Shown piece after piece: positions 1-9,140 of a stretch of DNA of 64,000 nucleotides; within the stretch, counting starts at the first letter, position 1, and each line of letters begins with the position of its first letter. Position numbers and translations under genes: made by a program. The notes beneath the pieces are model-generated. The model was not told the DNA's origin, ran no database searches, and saw nothing but the letters and a program-made list of their open reading frames with translations. Source of the stretch: Pseudoruegeria sp039972875 (GTDB taxonomy: Bacteria; Pseudomonadota; Alphaproteobacteria; Rhodobacterales; Rhodobacteraceae); NCBI GenBank assembly GCA_039972875.1, contig JBDWMA010000047.1:1-64000 (forward strand). Reading direction: 5' to 3'.

Positions 1-74
1 CAAATTACTAATCGCGATGAAAAGTTTGGCAATTCCCTCTTGCGCCCCCTGCGAGATCGGGTATGAAGCCCACG

Positions 75-151
75 TGGTCGGGCTAGCAGGACTCGAACCT
101 GCGACCTTCCGTCCCCCAGACGGACGCGCTACCAGGCTGCGCCATAGCCCG
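75..151 (-). tRNA. tRNA-Pro (anticodon GGG)
   Basis: On the minus strand a full cloverleaf can be folded: acceptor CGGGCTA/TAGCCCG, anticodon stem TCCGT/ACGGA closing the loop CTGGGGG, and a T-arm containing GGTTCGAGTCC. The anticodon is GGG, which reads proline codons CCC and CCT. The 3' ACCA end is encoded. A promoter-like pair of hexamers lies just upstream. Confidence 0.95.
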
Positions 152-162
152 AACTGAGGCTC

Positions 163-190
163 TTCATACTGGTTTTTAGGGCAGGGGCAA
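163..190 (-). promoter_or_regulatory. probable promoter of tRNA-Pro
   Basis: Reading the minus strand, TTGCCC (185-190) and TATGAA (163-168) are separated by 16 bases, and the -10-like hexamer ends 11 bases before the tRNA 5' end. The other two tRNAs in the window have similar pairs at nearly the same distance. Prediction by eye only. Confidence 0.45.
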
Positions 191-205
191 GCGGGAAATG
201 ACGTT

Positions 206-880
206 TCAATTCCCATTATCCGAACCTTGTGCAGCGCGCATTCTGTTGCGAACAATTAAAAGCCTTTGATAAAAGGGACGCAACGTCGCTGCATCCATTT
301 GAACACCCTGTGCAGAAATAGATTCTAGTACAGATAATTCAACTGGATCACCCAGCACGTCCGGTTCAATCGCCGTTGGTGCAGAAACAGGAGGCGTTGA
401 TTCTTGTTCGGTTTCAGCAGCTTGTGGTTCATTATTGTTTTGATCCAGGCCTGACGTTGTCTGTGGTGCAACCTCTTGCACAACCGATTCTGGCACAAGC
501 GCATGTATCGGTGTCACCTCTGCTTCTGGGGCGTCTGTGACTCGCGAAATGGTTTCTTTGACTTCTTGAGAACTCTGCGCCGTTGTCGTTTGAACGGGTT
601 TTTCGTCGAGCCCCAGTGAGAGGCCCGCGACATGTTTAATTCCGTTCTGTCGCACATATTTTTGCGCGTCTTTGATCGGCATGCCATCTTCGTGCAGTAG
701 CTTTTTCAAGCCACCGAGCAACAGCATGTCATTCGGACGATAATACCGGCGCCCACCAGCGCGTTTAACCGGTTTGACTTGGGTAAATTTACTTTCCCAA
801 AAGCGCAGCACATGGGCAGGTGTCCCCAGCCAGTCAGACACTTCGGAGATTGTGCGAAACGCGTCAGCAGATTTTGCCAT
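206..880 (-). CDS. MerR family transcriptional regulator
   Basis: The 224-residue protein has a MerR-type winged helix-turn-helix at about residues 10-85, with the typical sequence VLRFWESKF followed by RRYYRPND in the wing. The remaining 140 residues are a Pro/Gln/Glu/Thr-rich low-complexity stretch ending in a short conserved tail (LRPFYQRLLIVRNRMR). No metal-binding cysteines or recognisable ligand domain are visible. It lies 16 bases downstream of ihfA on the same strand, the usual Roseobacter arrangement, so it is probably in the same transcript. Its target is unknown; a nucleoid or cell-cycle role would be speculation. Confidence 0.85.
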   Translation of the reverse strand: MAKSADAFRTISEVSDWLGTPAHVLRFWESKFTQVKPVKRAGGRRYYRPNDMLLLGGLKKLLHEDGMPIKDAQKYVRQNGIKHVAGLSLGLDEKPVQTTTAQSSQEVKETISRVTDAPEAEVTPIHALVPESVVQEVAPQTTSGLDQNNNEPQAAETEQESTPPVSAPTAIEPDVLGDPVELSVLESISAQGVQMDAATLRPFYQRLLIVRNRMRAAQGSDNGN

Positions 881-896
881 TAGGCCTTGGCCTCAC

Positions 897-1199
897 TCAG
901 CTTTTGTTGCCATCTGCAACCCGGTCTTTCATCAGATGAGACGGGCGGAAGGTCAAGACACGACGGGGATGGATGGGCACTTCTTCCCCGGTCTTAGGGT
1001 TCCGGCCAACGCGAGCCGTTTTATCGCGAACGCCAAAAGTGCCAAAGGATGAGATCTTTACGGATTCACCGTCCACCAATGCGTCAGACATATGCTCAAG
1101 AACACTCTCTACAAGTTGAGCAGATTCGTTACGACTGAGCCCAACTTCCTGAAATACAGCTTCGCTCAGATCCATGCGTGTCAAAGTCTTTGGACTCAT
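897..1199 (-). CDS. ihfA: Integration host factor subunit alpha
   Basis: A 100-residue HU/IHF-fold DNA-bending protein. The N-terminal helices (residues 5-45) are followed by the beta-arm carrying GRNPKTGEEVPI, whose proline intercalates into DNA, and the closing FRPS segment. IHF alpha pairs with IHF beta (not in this window) to bend DNA at promoters and recombination sites. The start ATG at 1199 gives the usual family length. It sits between fabH upstream and the MerR gene downstream, all transcribed leftward, with an 88-base gap to fabH. Confidence 0.96.
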   Translation of the reverse strand: MSPKTLTRMDLSEAVFQEVGLSRNESAQLVESVLEHMSDALVDGESVKISSFGTFGVRDKTARVGRNPKTGEEVPIHPRRVLTFRPSHLMKDRVADGNKS

Positions 1200-1287
1200 A
1201 TTATCCCCCTAGATTATCTTACGACCATACGGCGTTCAGAAATTCCGAGTCAATATCAACGGCTTGTCTTGCGCGGTTAATTGCAAA

Positions 1288-2259
1288 TTACCAACGGATT
1301 ACCACCGATCCCCATGCAAGACCGCCGCCAATGGCTTCGGTGACCAGCAATTCGCCCTTTTTGATTTTGCCGGTGGCAACGCCAACGGAAAGGGCAAGTG
1401 GGATTGAGGCGGCAGACGTATTTCCGTGATCCTGAACGGTCACAATGACATTTTCCATCGGAAGCTTCATCTTTTGGGCGGTGCCCTTGATGATACGCAG
1501 GTTTGCCTGATGAGGGACAATCCAATCTACATCATCATGAGAAAGGCCCGCTTTTTCCAACGATGTATTGGCTGTTTTTGCAAGTTTTTCAATGGCATGA
1601 CGAAAGACTTCTTTGCCTTCCATGCGTAAATATCCGGTGGATTGCGACGCAACTCCGCCATCAACGTAAAGGATATCCTTGAAACGTCCGTCAGAATTTA
1701 AGTCTGTGGACAAAATTCCACGATCCGCCGCAGTTCCTTCACCGTCTTTCGCCTCTAAAATGAGTGCGCCAGCGCCATCCCCAAACAACACACAAGTGCC
1801 GCGATCTGTCCAGTCCATCAACTTGCTAAAGGTTTCAGCACCGATGACCAAAACTCTTTTTGCTTGCCCAGACACGATCAATGCATTGGCATTGGTTAGT
1901 GCAAAAACGAATCCCGCGCAAACAGCCTGAACATCAAAGGCAAACCCTTGTGTCATACCAAGTTTGGCTTGAACCATAGTCGCTGCTGAAGGAAATGTCA
2001 GATCAGACGTGGATGTGGCAACAATGATTGCATCGAGGTCATCCGCCTCTAGCCCGGCATTTTTTAATGCGTTTTCTGCGGCCTTAACCGCCAAATCTGA
2101 TGTGGTCTGGCCCTCGGCGGCGAAATGTCTGCGCTCGATCCCAGATCGACTGCGAATCCATTCGTCTGACGTATCCAGCCATTCTACGAATTCACTGTTT
2201 TCTACGACACGTTCGGGCAAATAGTGGCCGACCCCGATGGCCACAGCGCGTATTGTCAT
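1288..2259 (-). CDS. fabH: Beta-ketoacyl-ACP synthase III (FabH)
   Basis: A 323-residue thiolase-fold enzyme that condenses acetyl-CoA with malonyl-ACP to start type II fatty acid synthesis. The catalytic cysteine is Cys114 in QAVCAGF, and the catalytic His and Asn are in PHQANLR and DHGNTSAAS near the C-terminus. The length is normal for the family. The start ATG overlaps the plsX stop codon by four bases, indicating translational coupling in the order yceD-rpmF-plsX-fabH-ihfA. Confidence 0.97.
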   Translation of the reverse strand: MTIRAVAIGVGHYLPERVVENSEFVEWLDTSDEWIRSRSGIERRHFAAEGQTTSDLAVKAAENALKNAGLEADDLDAIIVATSTSDLTFPSAATMVQAKLGMTQGFAFDVQAVCAGFVFALTNANALIVSGQAKRVLVIGAETFSKLMDWTDRGTCVLFGDGAGALILEAKDGEGTAADRGILSTDLNSDGRFKDILYVDGGVASQSTGYLRMEGKEVFRHAIEKLAKTANTSLEKAGLSHDDVDWIVPHQANLRIIKGTAQKMKLPMENVIVTVQDHGNTSAASIPLALSVGVATGKIKKGELLVTEAIGGGLAWGSVVIRW

Positions 2260-3368
2260 TCGGTTTTACCGTTATTTTGCTTTTCTTGAGTGGGTTCATC
2301 ATGTCTGGACGTGGCGGCAGTTGCAACCCGTGCGGCAAGCTTTTCCGTGAAACCAGACTGTGCGAGTGTGAATGCCAATTTGACTGCGGAAGATACGCCA
2401 GTTGCATCTGCTGAGCCGTGGGATTTAACCACGGTTCCATTTAGACCCAGAAACACACCGCCGTTGACCCGACGTGGATCAATGCGTTTTTGCAGACGTT
2501 TTAACGAGGTCAGCGCCAGCAATGCAGCTAAACGCGACAATGGAGAATACTTAAAGGCCTCGCGCAAGAGATCTGAGATCAGGCGCGCAGTTCCTTCGCC
2601 GGTTTTTAACGCAATGTTTCCAGTGAACCCGTCAGTTACGATCACATCGACCCTATCGGAAGGGATGTCATTGCCTTCGACAAAACCAACATAATCAAAG
2701 TTGGCCTCTTCGGTTTTCTCGGAAATCAATTCTTGAGCCGCTTTCAGTTCTGCGCGGCCTTTGTGTTCTTCGGTGCCAACGTTAAGTAAACCAATGCGTG
2801 GTTTATTTAACCCAAGGCCGTTACGTGCATACGAAGCGCCCATAAGGGCATACTGAAGCAAATCTTCGGCTTCGGCCTTTATATCGGCACCAACGTCTAG
2901 CATGACATTGAAACCACCTTTGTTTCTTGACGGCCATAGGCAGGCAATTGCAGGGCGGTTTACATTTGGGAGCTTGCGCAGGCGTATCATTGATACGGCC
3001 ATGAGCGCACCAGTGTTTCCGCAAGAGACGCAGGCCGTTGCCTCGCCGTTGCGTACAGCCTCAATGGCGGACCACATCGATGTCTTTTTTCCATTGCGCA
3101 TGACGGCGGATGGTTTTGCGTCCATTGTCACAACTTCGTCAGCATGACGCACGTCGCAGCGTTCTGCGAGACCGCGTTTTTTACTGATGAGTTTTTTGAG
3201 AACAACAGAATCGCCGTGGACAATAAACCCGACATCGGGGTTCTTTTCGGCAGATTTAGAAAGACCGGCGACAACCGCCGCCGGGCCTTGATCGCCGCCC
3301 ATGGCGTCGACCGAGATTACGATTCGGGATGATCCCGGGTCTTGGTTTGGTGTTATTTCCGAAGCCAT
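2256..3368 (-). CDS. plsX: Phosphate acyltransferase PlsX
   Basis: This 370-residue protein converts acyl-ACP to acyl-phosphate, the first step of phosphatidic acid synthesis by the PlsX/PlsY route; it is peripheral to the membrane. The family signature ISVDAMGGDQGP is at residues 18-30, and GNTGALMA and VTDGFTGN follow. The C-terminal 30 residues after the conserved core are charged and Gln/Lys-rich. It overlaps fabH by four bases and follows rpmF by 25 bases, so phospholipid and fatty acid initiation genes share one transcript. Confidence 0.97.
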   Translation of the reverse strand: MASEITPNQDPGSSRIVISVDAMGGDQGPAAVVAGLSKSAEKNPDVGFIVHGDSVVLKKLISKKRGLAERCDVRHADEVVTMDAKPSAVMRNGKKTSMWSAIEAVRNGEATACVSCGNTGALMAVSMIRLRKLPNVNRPAIACLWPSRNKGGFNVMLDVGADIKAEAEDLLQYALMGASYARNGLGLNKPRIGLLNVGTEEHKGRAELKAAQELISEKTEEANFDYVGFVEGNDIPSDRVDVIVTDGFTGNIALKTGEGTARLISDLLREAFKYSPLSRLAALLALTSLKRLQKRIDPRRVNGGVFLGLNGTVVKSHGSADATGVSSAVKLAFTLAQSGFTEKLAARVATAATSRHDEPTQEKQNNGKTE

Positions 3369-3393
3369 TGCCCGGGTACATCAACAGACGGGC

Positions 3394-3603
3394 TTACGCC
3401 GCGTCGTCTTCGTCCAGATCGATTTCGTTAGCCTGCGCGACGATTTCACGGTCGTCGTAGTGGCCACATGCACCACAAACGTGGTGTGGGCGCTTCAGTT
3501 CGCCACAGTTAGGGCATTCTGCTGGGTTACCAGCAACCAGCGCATCGTGGGAGCGGCGCATTCCACGGCGGGATGCCGTGATCTTACTCTTGGGGACAGC
3601 CAT
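3394..3603 (-). CDS. rpmF: 50S ribosomal protein L32
   Basis: A 69-residue L32 that begins MAVPKSK, the conserved bacterial L32 start, with SRRGMRRSHDAL next. It keeps four zinc-ligand-type cysteines as CPNC and CGAC around residues 31-47. The acidic C-terminal tail (LDEDDAA) is common in alphaproteobacteria. It lies in the classic yceD-rpmF-plsX order, a linkage that couples ribosome and lipid synthesis in many bacteria. Confidence 0.97.
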   Translation of the reverse strand: MAVPKSKITASRRGMRRSHDALVAGNPAECPNCGELKRPHHVCGACGHYDDREIVAQANEIDLDEDDAA

Positions 3604-3752
3604 GTCACAACCTCGGGTTCGGAGGGGTCAGGCCCCTGATTTTCTTTAGATCTACTACGCTTGAAACCATCTCCAAGTGAGTCTGATCCAACATGTAATG
3701 AGGCCGGGAACATACTGCGATTCACGGCCAGTGCAAGTGTTTTCTTAGACGA

Positions 3753-4316
3753 TTATTCACTGTCCTTTTTCAGGCTGTCGCGCAAAGACGCTAACCCCGC
3801 AAAAGGACGTGTATCTTCGTCTGTCATGGGGGTTTTTCCCGGCTCTGTAAAGACATGACTGATCGTGTCACTTTCTTTTGCACGGGGATAAAGCGGTAAA
3901 CTGAGGGATAATGCCTCTGTCAGGATCGCGCCAATATCGAGTGTTGTCCCTAAGAGTTCGATATTATCGCCATCGGGCATCTCCATTTCTTCTGGAAACT
4001 CATCCGCAAGGTCCTTGGAGTAATATCGTTCAACAGGCTCATCAATCCGCGTCGTTACAGGTTCCAGACTAACGATGCAGGGTTGAACAACAGTCGCACC
4101 GAGTTTTGCACTGAGTTGCCAGTCTGATTTCCCACGCGGTGTAAGGGCCCCCTCAAAGCGAACTTTGCGAAGCCCGCTAAGCTTAAGCTCCTGTCTAAGG
4201 GCCTCTAACACCGGAGCATCAGGGGTCAACTTAAAGCGAGTCGATTTCTTTTGTGGCAGCTCACTCACTGTAAAAGTGAGCTCTAACGTTGGACTAACGG
4301 GGTTTTGAGCGGTCAT
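3753..4316 (-). CDS. yceD: YceD family protein (DUF177)
   Basis: The 187-residue protein carries the DUF177 signature: a central CIVSLEPVTTRIDEPVERYY segment and the acidic DNIELLGTTLDIGAILTEALSLSLPLYPR stretch with the conserved LxLPLxP motif. In chloroplasts and some bacteria this family is linked to 23S rRNA accumulation; the biochemical role is unsettled. It is the first gene of the leftward operon and lies 149 bases upstream of rpmF. It is divergent from bamE, with an 84-base gap likely holding both promoters. Confidence 0.9.
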   Translation of the reverse strand: MTAQNPVSPTLELTFTVSELPQKKSTRFKLTPDAPVLEALRQELKLSGLRKVRFEGALTPRGKSDWQLSAKLGATVVQPCIVSLEPVTTRIDEPVERYYSKDLADEFPEEMEMPDGDNIELLGTTLDIGAILTEALSLSLPLYPRAKESDTISHVFTEPGKTPMTDEDTRPFAGLASLRDSLKKDSE

Positions 4317-4400
4317 TGTCGTGCTTCCATTCTTGAACCGATGGACATCCTTCTATAAAGCCGGATACGAGGCAATAGTCGGTAAGGCAAGAGGGACTGG

Positions 4401-4856
4401 ATGAACAAGACGAATTTCGTCCGAGCAAACGGGTTAATGTTGGGTGTGGCCCTGTTCCTATCTGCTTGTGCTTCTACGTATCGCAATCACGGTTATGCTC
4501 CGTCAGAGTTGGATCTGGCAGAGGTGATCGTTGGCGTTGATACCCGTGACACCCTAGCGGAAACGCTGGGCGAACCTTCTATCTCGGGGGTCGTCGGTGA
4601 GGACAGCTGGTATTATGTTGGCAGCCGTTGGCGTCATTTTGCCTATCGCAAACCAGAAGTTCTGGAACGTGAAGTGGTTGCTGTAAGCTTTTCCCAAGAG
4701 GGTGTGATCGAAAGCATCGAACGGTTTGGACTAGAACGCGGTCAGGTGGTTTCATTAAACAAACGCGTAACCGAAACCAATATCGCCAATGTGAACTTGA
4801 TCCGTCAGCTGTTAAACAGCGTGGGCAATGTGACAGCAGATCAGTTCTTAAACTGA
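4401..4856 (+). CDS. bamE: Outer membrane protein assembly factor BamE (SmpA/OmlA family lipoprotein)
   Basis: A 151-residue lipoprotein with a signal peptide ending in the lipobox LSAC (Cys about residue 23). The SmpA/OmlA fold follows: DTRDTLAETLGEPS and then EDSWYYVGSRWRHFAY, typical of BamE. It would anchor in the outer membrane and stabilise the BAM complex. The start ATG follows GAGGGA by eight bases. It is a single gene, divergent from yceD, with olsB 250 bases downstream. Confidence 0.9.
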   Translation: MNKTNFVRANGLMLGVALFLSACASTYRNHGYAPSELDLAEVIVGVDTRDTLAETLGEPSISGVVGEDSWYYVGSRWRHFAYRKPEVLEREVVAVSFSQEGVIESIERFGLERGQVVSLNKRVTETNIANVNLIRQLLNSVGNVTADQFLN

Positions 4857-5102
4857 TCTGACGGGCGGGGGATCGGCCTTCAGGACGTCTTTGGGCTGGC
4901 TTTCTCAATGCTTGGTGGTTTGCCTTGGGGGGCCAACAATTCAGTTCTTTTGGCATGCGCCTAAACGGCGGAGTGTCGGGTATGATCTGGCTGCTACAAT
5001 CCCGATACAGACTTGTTACATCTTGTATGCTAGGTTTTAGATAAACATATTCAGTGGAGTATGCGGGTTCTGACCTCGCCGAGGGGGATAAGGAGGCCTA
5101 GA

Positions 5103-5837
5103 ATGAATAAAGGCCGTTATGTCACGCGGTTTGCTGACGCTGGGGCGGATATCCGGTCTGCTCAGGTGCTGCGGTTTCGTGCGTTCATCGACCAAAAGGC
5201 GACGGCTGATCAGTTGGATCAGGACATTTTTGATGACAGGTGTCTGCACTTGCTTGTTGAAGAGCGACACAGTTCACGGTTGGTGGCAACCGTGCGGTTG
5301 CTTCCCTTGAGCGGGGGAGAGGGGATCGACAAAAGTTATTCTGCGCAGTTTTATGAGCTTTCAGGTTTACGTGGTTACGACGCTCCGATGGTTGAAATGG
5401 GTCGATTCTGCGTTGATCCAAGTTGCCATGATCCCGAAATCCTACGTGTCGCTTGGGCAGCAATTACACGTTTCGTAGATGAGACGGAGGTCGAAATGCT
5501 GTTTGGGTGTTCTTCCTTTGATGGAATTAATGCAAAGGCATATGAAGAGTCGTTTGCGCTTCTAAAAGAACGCCACCTTGGACCGAAACAATTTCAACCC
5601 AAGATCAAAGCGCCAAATGTGTTTCGGTTTGCGCAGCGCTTACGGCGTGATCCTGATGCAAAACGCGCAATGAAAAGCATGCCGCCCTTATTGCGCAGTT
5701 ATTTGCGCATGGGGGGCTGGGTCGGCGATCATGCGGTCGTGGATCGAGACCTGAACACTTTACATGTGTTTACTGGTCTGGAAATTCGGTCAATTCCACC
5801 ACGCCGAAAACAGTTGATGCGGATGGCCGCAGGCTAG
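5103..5837 (+). CDS. olsB: L-ornithine N(alpha)-acyltransferase OlsB
   Basis: A 244-residue GNAT-type acyltransferase that transfers a 3-hydroxyacyl group from ACP to ornithine, making lyso-ornithine lipid, a phosphorus-free membrane lipid. Conserved blocks are VLRFRAFID near the N-terminus, MVEMGRFCVDP, LFGCSSFDG, and the C-terminal YLRMGGWVGDHAVVDRDL with HVFTGLE. The ATG at 5103 has a strong AAGGAGG at 5090-5096; an upstream in-frame ATG at 5061 lacks one. olsA, often adjacent, is not in the window. It converges with the ion channel gene and the stop codons overlap by four bases. Confidence 0.9.
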   Translation: MNKGRYVTRFADAGADIRSAQVLRFRAFIDQKATADQLDQDIFDDRCLHLLVEERHSSRLVATVRLLPLSGGEGIDKSYSAQFYELSGLRGYDAPMVEMGRFCVDPSCHDPEILRVAWAAITRFVDETEVEMLFGCSSFDGINAKAYEESFALLKERHLGPKQFQPKIKAPNVFRFAQRLRRDPDAKRAMKSMPPLLRSYLRMGGWVGDHAVVDRDLNTLHVFTGLEIRSIPPRRKQLMRMAAG

Positions 5838-6634
5838 GTTGATGCCTTGCGAAGCGCTGCAATTTCTTCTCTTATAATTTTGATTTCATTTAGTATTTTT
5901 TCATTGTCATCCAGCATTGCATCCCGTTTTGCGCTTGCTGTTGCCTCATGTTCGGATTGCATCGCATCCACGATGACACCAATAAATAGGTTCAGAACGG
6001 TAAAAGCCGTCATAATGATAAAGGGAACAAACAACATCCATGCATGAGGGAAAACCTCCATCACTGGGCGCACAATACCCATCGACCAGCTTTCTAGCGT
6101 CATAATTTGAAACAACGTATAAGAGGATGCACTTAAAGAGCCGAACCATTCAGGAAAGGCCGCGGCAAAGAGTTTGGTCGAAATGACGGAAAAGACGAAA
6201 AAGACCAAGGCCAGCAGCAGGACAATGGATCCCATCCCTGGGAGCGCGGATAACAACCCACCAACCACACGGCGCATTTGTGGTACCGACGATACCAGTC
6301 GCAACACCCGAAGAATTCGAAACGCCCTTAGCGCAGAGAGGCTACCCGTCGCTGGCAAAAGAGCAACGCTGACGATGACAAAATCAAACAACCGCCAAGG
6401 GTCACGCCAGAACCCTTTGAAATCTGCAATTAACCGCAATGCGATTTCGATGACAAATATGCTAAGTATAGCCCGATCAAACCACTTTAGTGTCTGACCA
6501 AAGCGCTCCATAACGCTTGCGTCAGTTTCCATCGCCAATGTAATCGCATTAAGGACAATGAGGGTCATTATCGTGCGGTCAAACCACGGATTGGCTAAAA
6601 AGTTTTGTAAATGCGCGCGCATAATATGTCCCAA
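5834..6634 (-). CDS. NavBac-type voltage-gated sodium channel
   Basis: A 266-residue one-domain six-helix channel subunit, expected to form a tetramer in the inner membrane. S4 carries four arginines spaced by three (R103, R106, R109, R112). The pore filter is TLESWSM at residues 179-185, matching the sodium-selective filter of NavAb and NaChBac, and is followed by the S6 helix INLF-like segment LNLFIGVIVDAM. The C-terminal 40 residues are a charged helix likely to form the tetrameric coiled coil. It is divergent from mrpA, which pumps sodium out, suggesting a shared sodium physiology, though co-regulation is not shown. Confidence 0.92.
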   Translation of the reverse strand: MGHIMRAHLQNFLANPWFDRTIMTLIVLNAITLAMETDASVMERFGQTLKWFDRAILSIFVIEIALRLIADFKGFWRDPWRLFDFVIVSVALLPATGSLSALRAFRILRVLRLVSSVPQMRRVVGGLLSALPGMGSIVLLLALVFFVFSVISTKLFAAAFPEWFGSLSASSYTLFQIMTLESWSMGIVRPVMEVFPHAWMLFVPFIIMTAFTVLNLFIGVIVDAMQSEHEATASAKRDAMLDDNEKILNEIKIIREEIAALRKAST

Positions 6635-6854
6635 ACGATCAATTCACGGCAGTAATTCGTTGGTCTGCTGAAACTTTTCAAGACATATGTTGAATATTCG
6701 CTTCATTGGCAGCACTAAATCGCTGCTGCGGCAGAATAACACTCTTAAACTTTCGGGTTCCAGTTTGAGTTTCCCCAAAGAAATCTATTTAGTAAGCGGA
6801 ATTATGTGACTTCTAAGATGAAAAACGCTGAGACGTTGGCGGGCAGGGGAAAAG

Positions 6855-9140
6855 ATGGCGGGATCTGCGGATCAGAAGACCGGTAACGGTATAAAAGGTA
6901 TCGTTCCTGTCATACTCTCGGGCGGGCTGTTTCTGTGGTTTACCCAGTTTCTTGGCGCTATATCTGCGGGGGAAACTCTGCGGGTGTCCTATGACTGGGT
7001 TCCCAGCATGGGGGTGTCGGTGTCCTTTCTTGTGGATGGCCTGAGCCTTACGTTTGCCTTGTTAATTTCGGGCATTGGTACATTGGTGCTTTTGTATTCC
7101 AATGCTTATCTGTCTGGACATAAACAATATGGCCGGTTCGCATTGTATCTCTTTAGTTTTATGCTGGCGATGCTTGGATTGGTGTTGGCAGATAATTTGA
7201 TCGCGTTGTTTGTCTTTTGGGAACTTACGACGATCACGTCATATCTTTTGATTGGTTTTGATAGCGACAGTGCCAAAGCACGGCGCTCCGCGTTACAAGC
7301 GCTTTTGTTGACCGGGGCCGGGGCGCTGGCTCTGTTGGCTGGTCTTTTGTTGTTGGGCGGGGGTGCGGGAACCTTTGAAATATCTGAAATTGTGGCCAAA
7401 GCCGAAGAGGTAAAAGCCGGGGCTTTCTATATACCAATCCTGATTTTGGTTCTGGCGGGGGCTTTTACAAAATCAGCACAGGTTCCGTTTCACTTTTGGC
7501 TTCCCAATGCGATGGCGGCGCCAACACCGGTAAGTGCATTTCTACATTCTGCGACGATGGTTAAGGGCGGTGTTTATTTGATGGCCCGTTTGCACCCGAT
7601 TTTATCGGGGACGGATATCTGGCTGTATACGCTGACAATTTTCGGGTCCGTTACGGCTGTTTTTGCCTCTATCCTTGCGTTGCGTCAAACCGATTTGAAA
7701 CAAGCCTTGGCCTATACCACCTTAATGGCGCTTGGTACGTTGACCATGTTGCTTGCGCCGGGGTCTGGCTACGCGGTAACCGCATTCGTTACCTTTCTGA
7801 TCGTGCATTCTTTGTATAAAGCCACCCTGTTTCTTGTGGTTGGTTGTATCGATCATGGCACCGGATCGCGCGACGCGCGCATTCTTGGTGGGCTTGGTAA
7901 GGCCATGCCGGTAACGGCTTTCGCGGCCGCTTTGGCTGCGCTTTCTATGGCAGGATTGCCGCCGTTTATTGGATATATTGGCAAAGAGTTGCTTTATGCT
8001 GGGGCATTGGATCCATCCTCCCCAACGCTTTATGTGACCATTATGGGGTTAACGGCGAATGCGCTCATGTTTGCCGTGGCTGGGATTGTGGCATTTCGTC
8101 CTTTCTGGCGACCAGGCAAAGCGACGCCTATCACTCCTCATGAGGCACCTTGGCCAATGTTGACCGGACCCGTGCTGCTTGCGAGTTGTGGTTTGGTGTT
8201 TGGGCTTGTGCCATCCTTGTTGCAACATACGCTGATCACGCCAACTGTTGCTGCCATGCTCGGAAGCGCTGAAAAAGCCAAGGGATTACATCTTTGGGCA
8301 GGCGTAAACGAAGAGCTAATGTTAAGCCTTGCGACCTTTGCAATTGGTGCATTGCTTTATCTTGGTCATCGTAAGATGAGAGAGCGGCTAATACATTTGG
8401 ATGAAAGCGCACCCCATTTTGACACGGGCTGGGATCGAGTTTTGGATGGGCTAAAATCTGTCGCCGGTTGGCAGACAAGGGTTTTGCAATCAGGGAGCTT
8501 GCACCAATATCTCTTTGTCATTTTCGCAAGTTTTGTCGTTGCCGTGGGGGGGACGATTATTGTGACAGATGCTGTAAACCTTCATGTCGCGTTGGATTCT
8601 CTCAACTCTCCGCGCCACTGGCCAGAAATCGGGTTGATCCTAGGTGGGACCCTTGTGACGGTTGTATCCAGATCAAGAATGCTGGCGGTTGCAGCTCTTG
8701 GCGTTGTTGGTATCGGCGTGGCGCTGATTTTTATCTCTTTCGGTGCCCCGGATGTTGCGATCACCCAACTGTTGGTGGAAACATTGGTCGTTGTTTTGGT
8801 TGCTGTCGCCATGTTGAGTCTTCCGTTTTTGGATGAAAAGGGCAAGTCGGATCATCGCCCGTGGGATGCGGTTCTTGCGATTGCAGCTGGTTTGATTGTC
8901 ACTGTGGTACTGCTCGGTGTGTTGCAACAACCGTTAGATTTACGCCTGACCGACTATTTTGAAACCAAAAGCTGGCCTGAGGCCTTTGGCCGGAATGTGG
9001 TCAATGTGATTCTCGTGGATTTTCGCGCCATTGACACATTCGGAGAGGTTGCGGTCATCGTGATCGCCTCCTTAAGTGCCTATGCTTTGTTGCGGACCAC
9101 CGACAAAACCCGCGAAGACGATGAGGAGGATGTAATATGA
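6855..9140 (+). CDS. mrpA: Na+/H+ antiporter Mrp complex subunit A
   Basis: This 761-residue polytopic protein resembles NuoL/ND5 in its first two thirds and ends in the MrpA-specific DUF4040 region (SFGAPDVAITQLLVETLVVV). Key parts are GVSVSFLVDGLSLTFALL, the HFWLPNAMAAPTPVSAFLHSA channel segment and GLPPFIGYIGKE. It forms the proton or sodium path of the Mrp complex in the inner membrane. The start ATG follows AGGGGA. In-frame sequence upstream is closed by a stop at 6819, and the usual first transmembrane helix seems to be absent. It overlaps mrpB by four bases. Confidence 0.95.
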   Translation: MAGSADQKTGNGIKGIVPVILSGGLFLWFTQFLGAISAGETLRVSYDWVPSMGVSVSFLVDGLSLTFALLISGIGTLVLLYSNAYLSGHKQYGRFALYLFSFMLAMLGLVLADNLIALFVFWELTTITSYLLIGFDSDSAKARRSALQALLLTGAGALALLAGLLLLGGGAGTFEISEIVAKAEEVKAGAFYIPILILVLAGAFTKSAQVPFHFWLPNAMAAPTPVSAFLHSATMVKGGVYLMARLHPILSGTDIWLYTLTIFGSVTAVFASILALRQTDLKQALAYTTLMALGTLTMLLAPGSGYAVTAFVTFLIVHSLYKATLFLVVGCIDHGTGSRDARILGGLGKAMPVTAFAAALAALSMAGLPPFIGYIGKELLYAGALDPSSPTLYVTIMGLTANALMFAVAGIVAFRPFWRPGKATPITPHEAPWPMLTGPVLLASCGLVFGLVPSLLQHTLITPTVAAMLGSAEKAKGLHLWAGVNEELMLSLATFAIGALLYLGHRKMRERLIHLDESAPHFDTGWDRVLDGLKSVAGWQTRVLQSGSLHQYLFVIFASFVVAVGGTIIVTDAVNLHVALDSLNSPRHWPEIGLILGGTLVTVVSRSRMLAVAALGVVGIGVALIFISFGAPDVAITQLLVETLVVVLVAVAMLSLPFLDEKGKSDHRPWDAVLAIAAGLIVTVVLLGVLQQPLDLRLTDYFETKSWPEAFGRNVVNVILVDFRAIDTFGEVAVIVIASLSAYALLRTTDKTREDDEEDVI

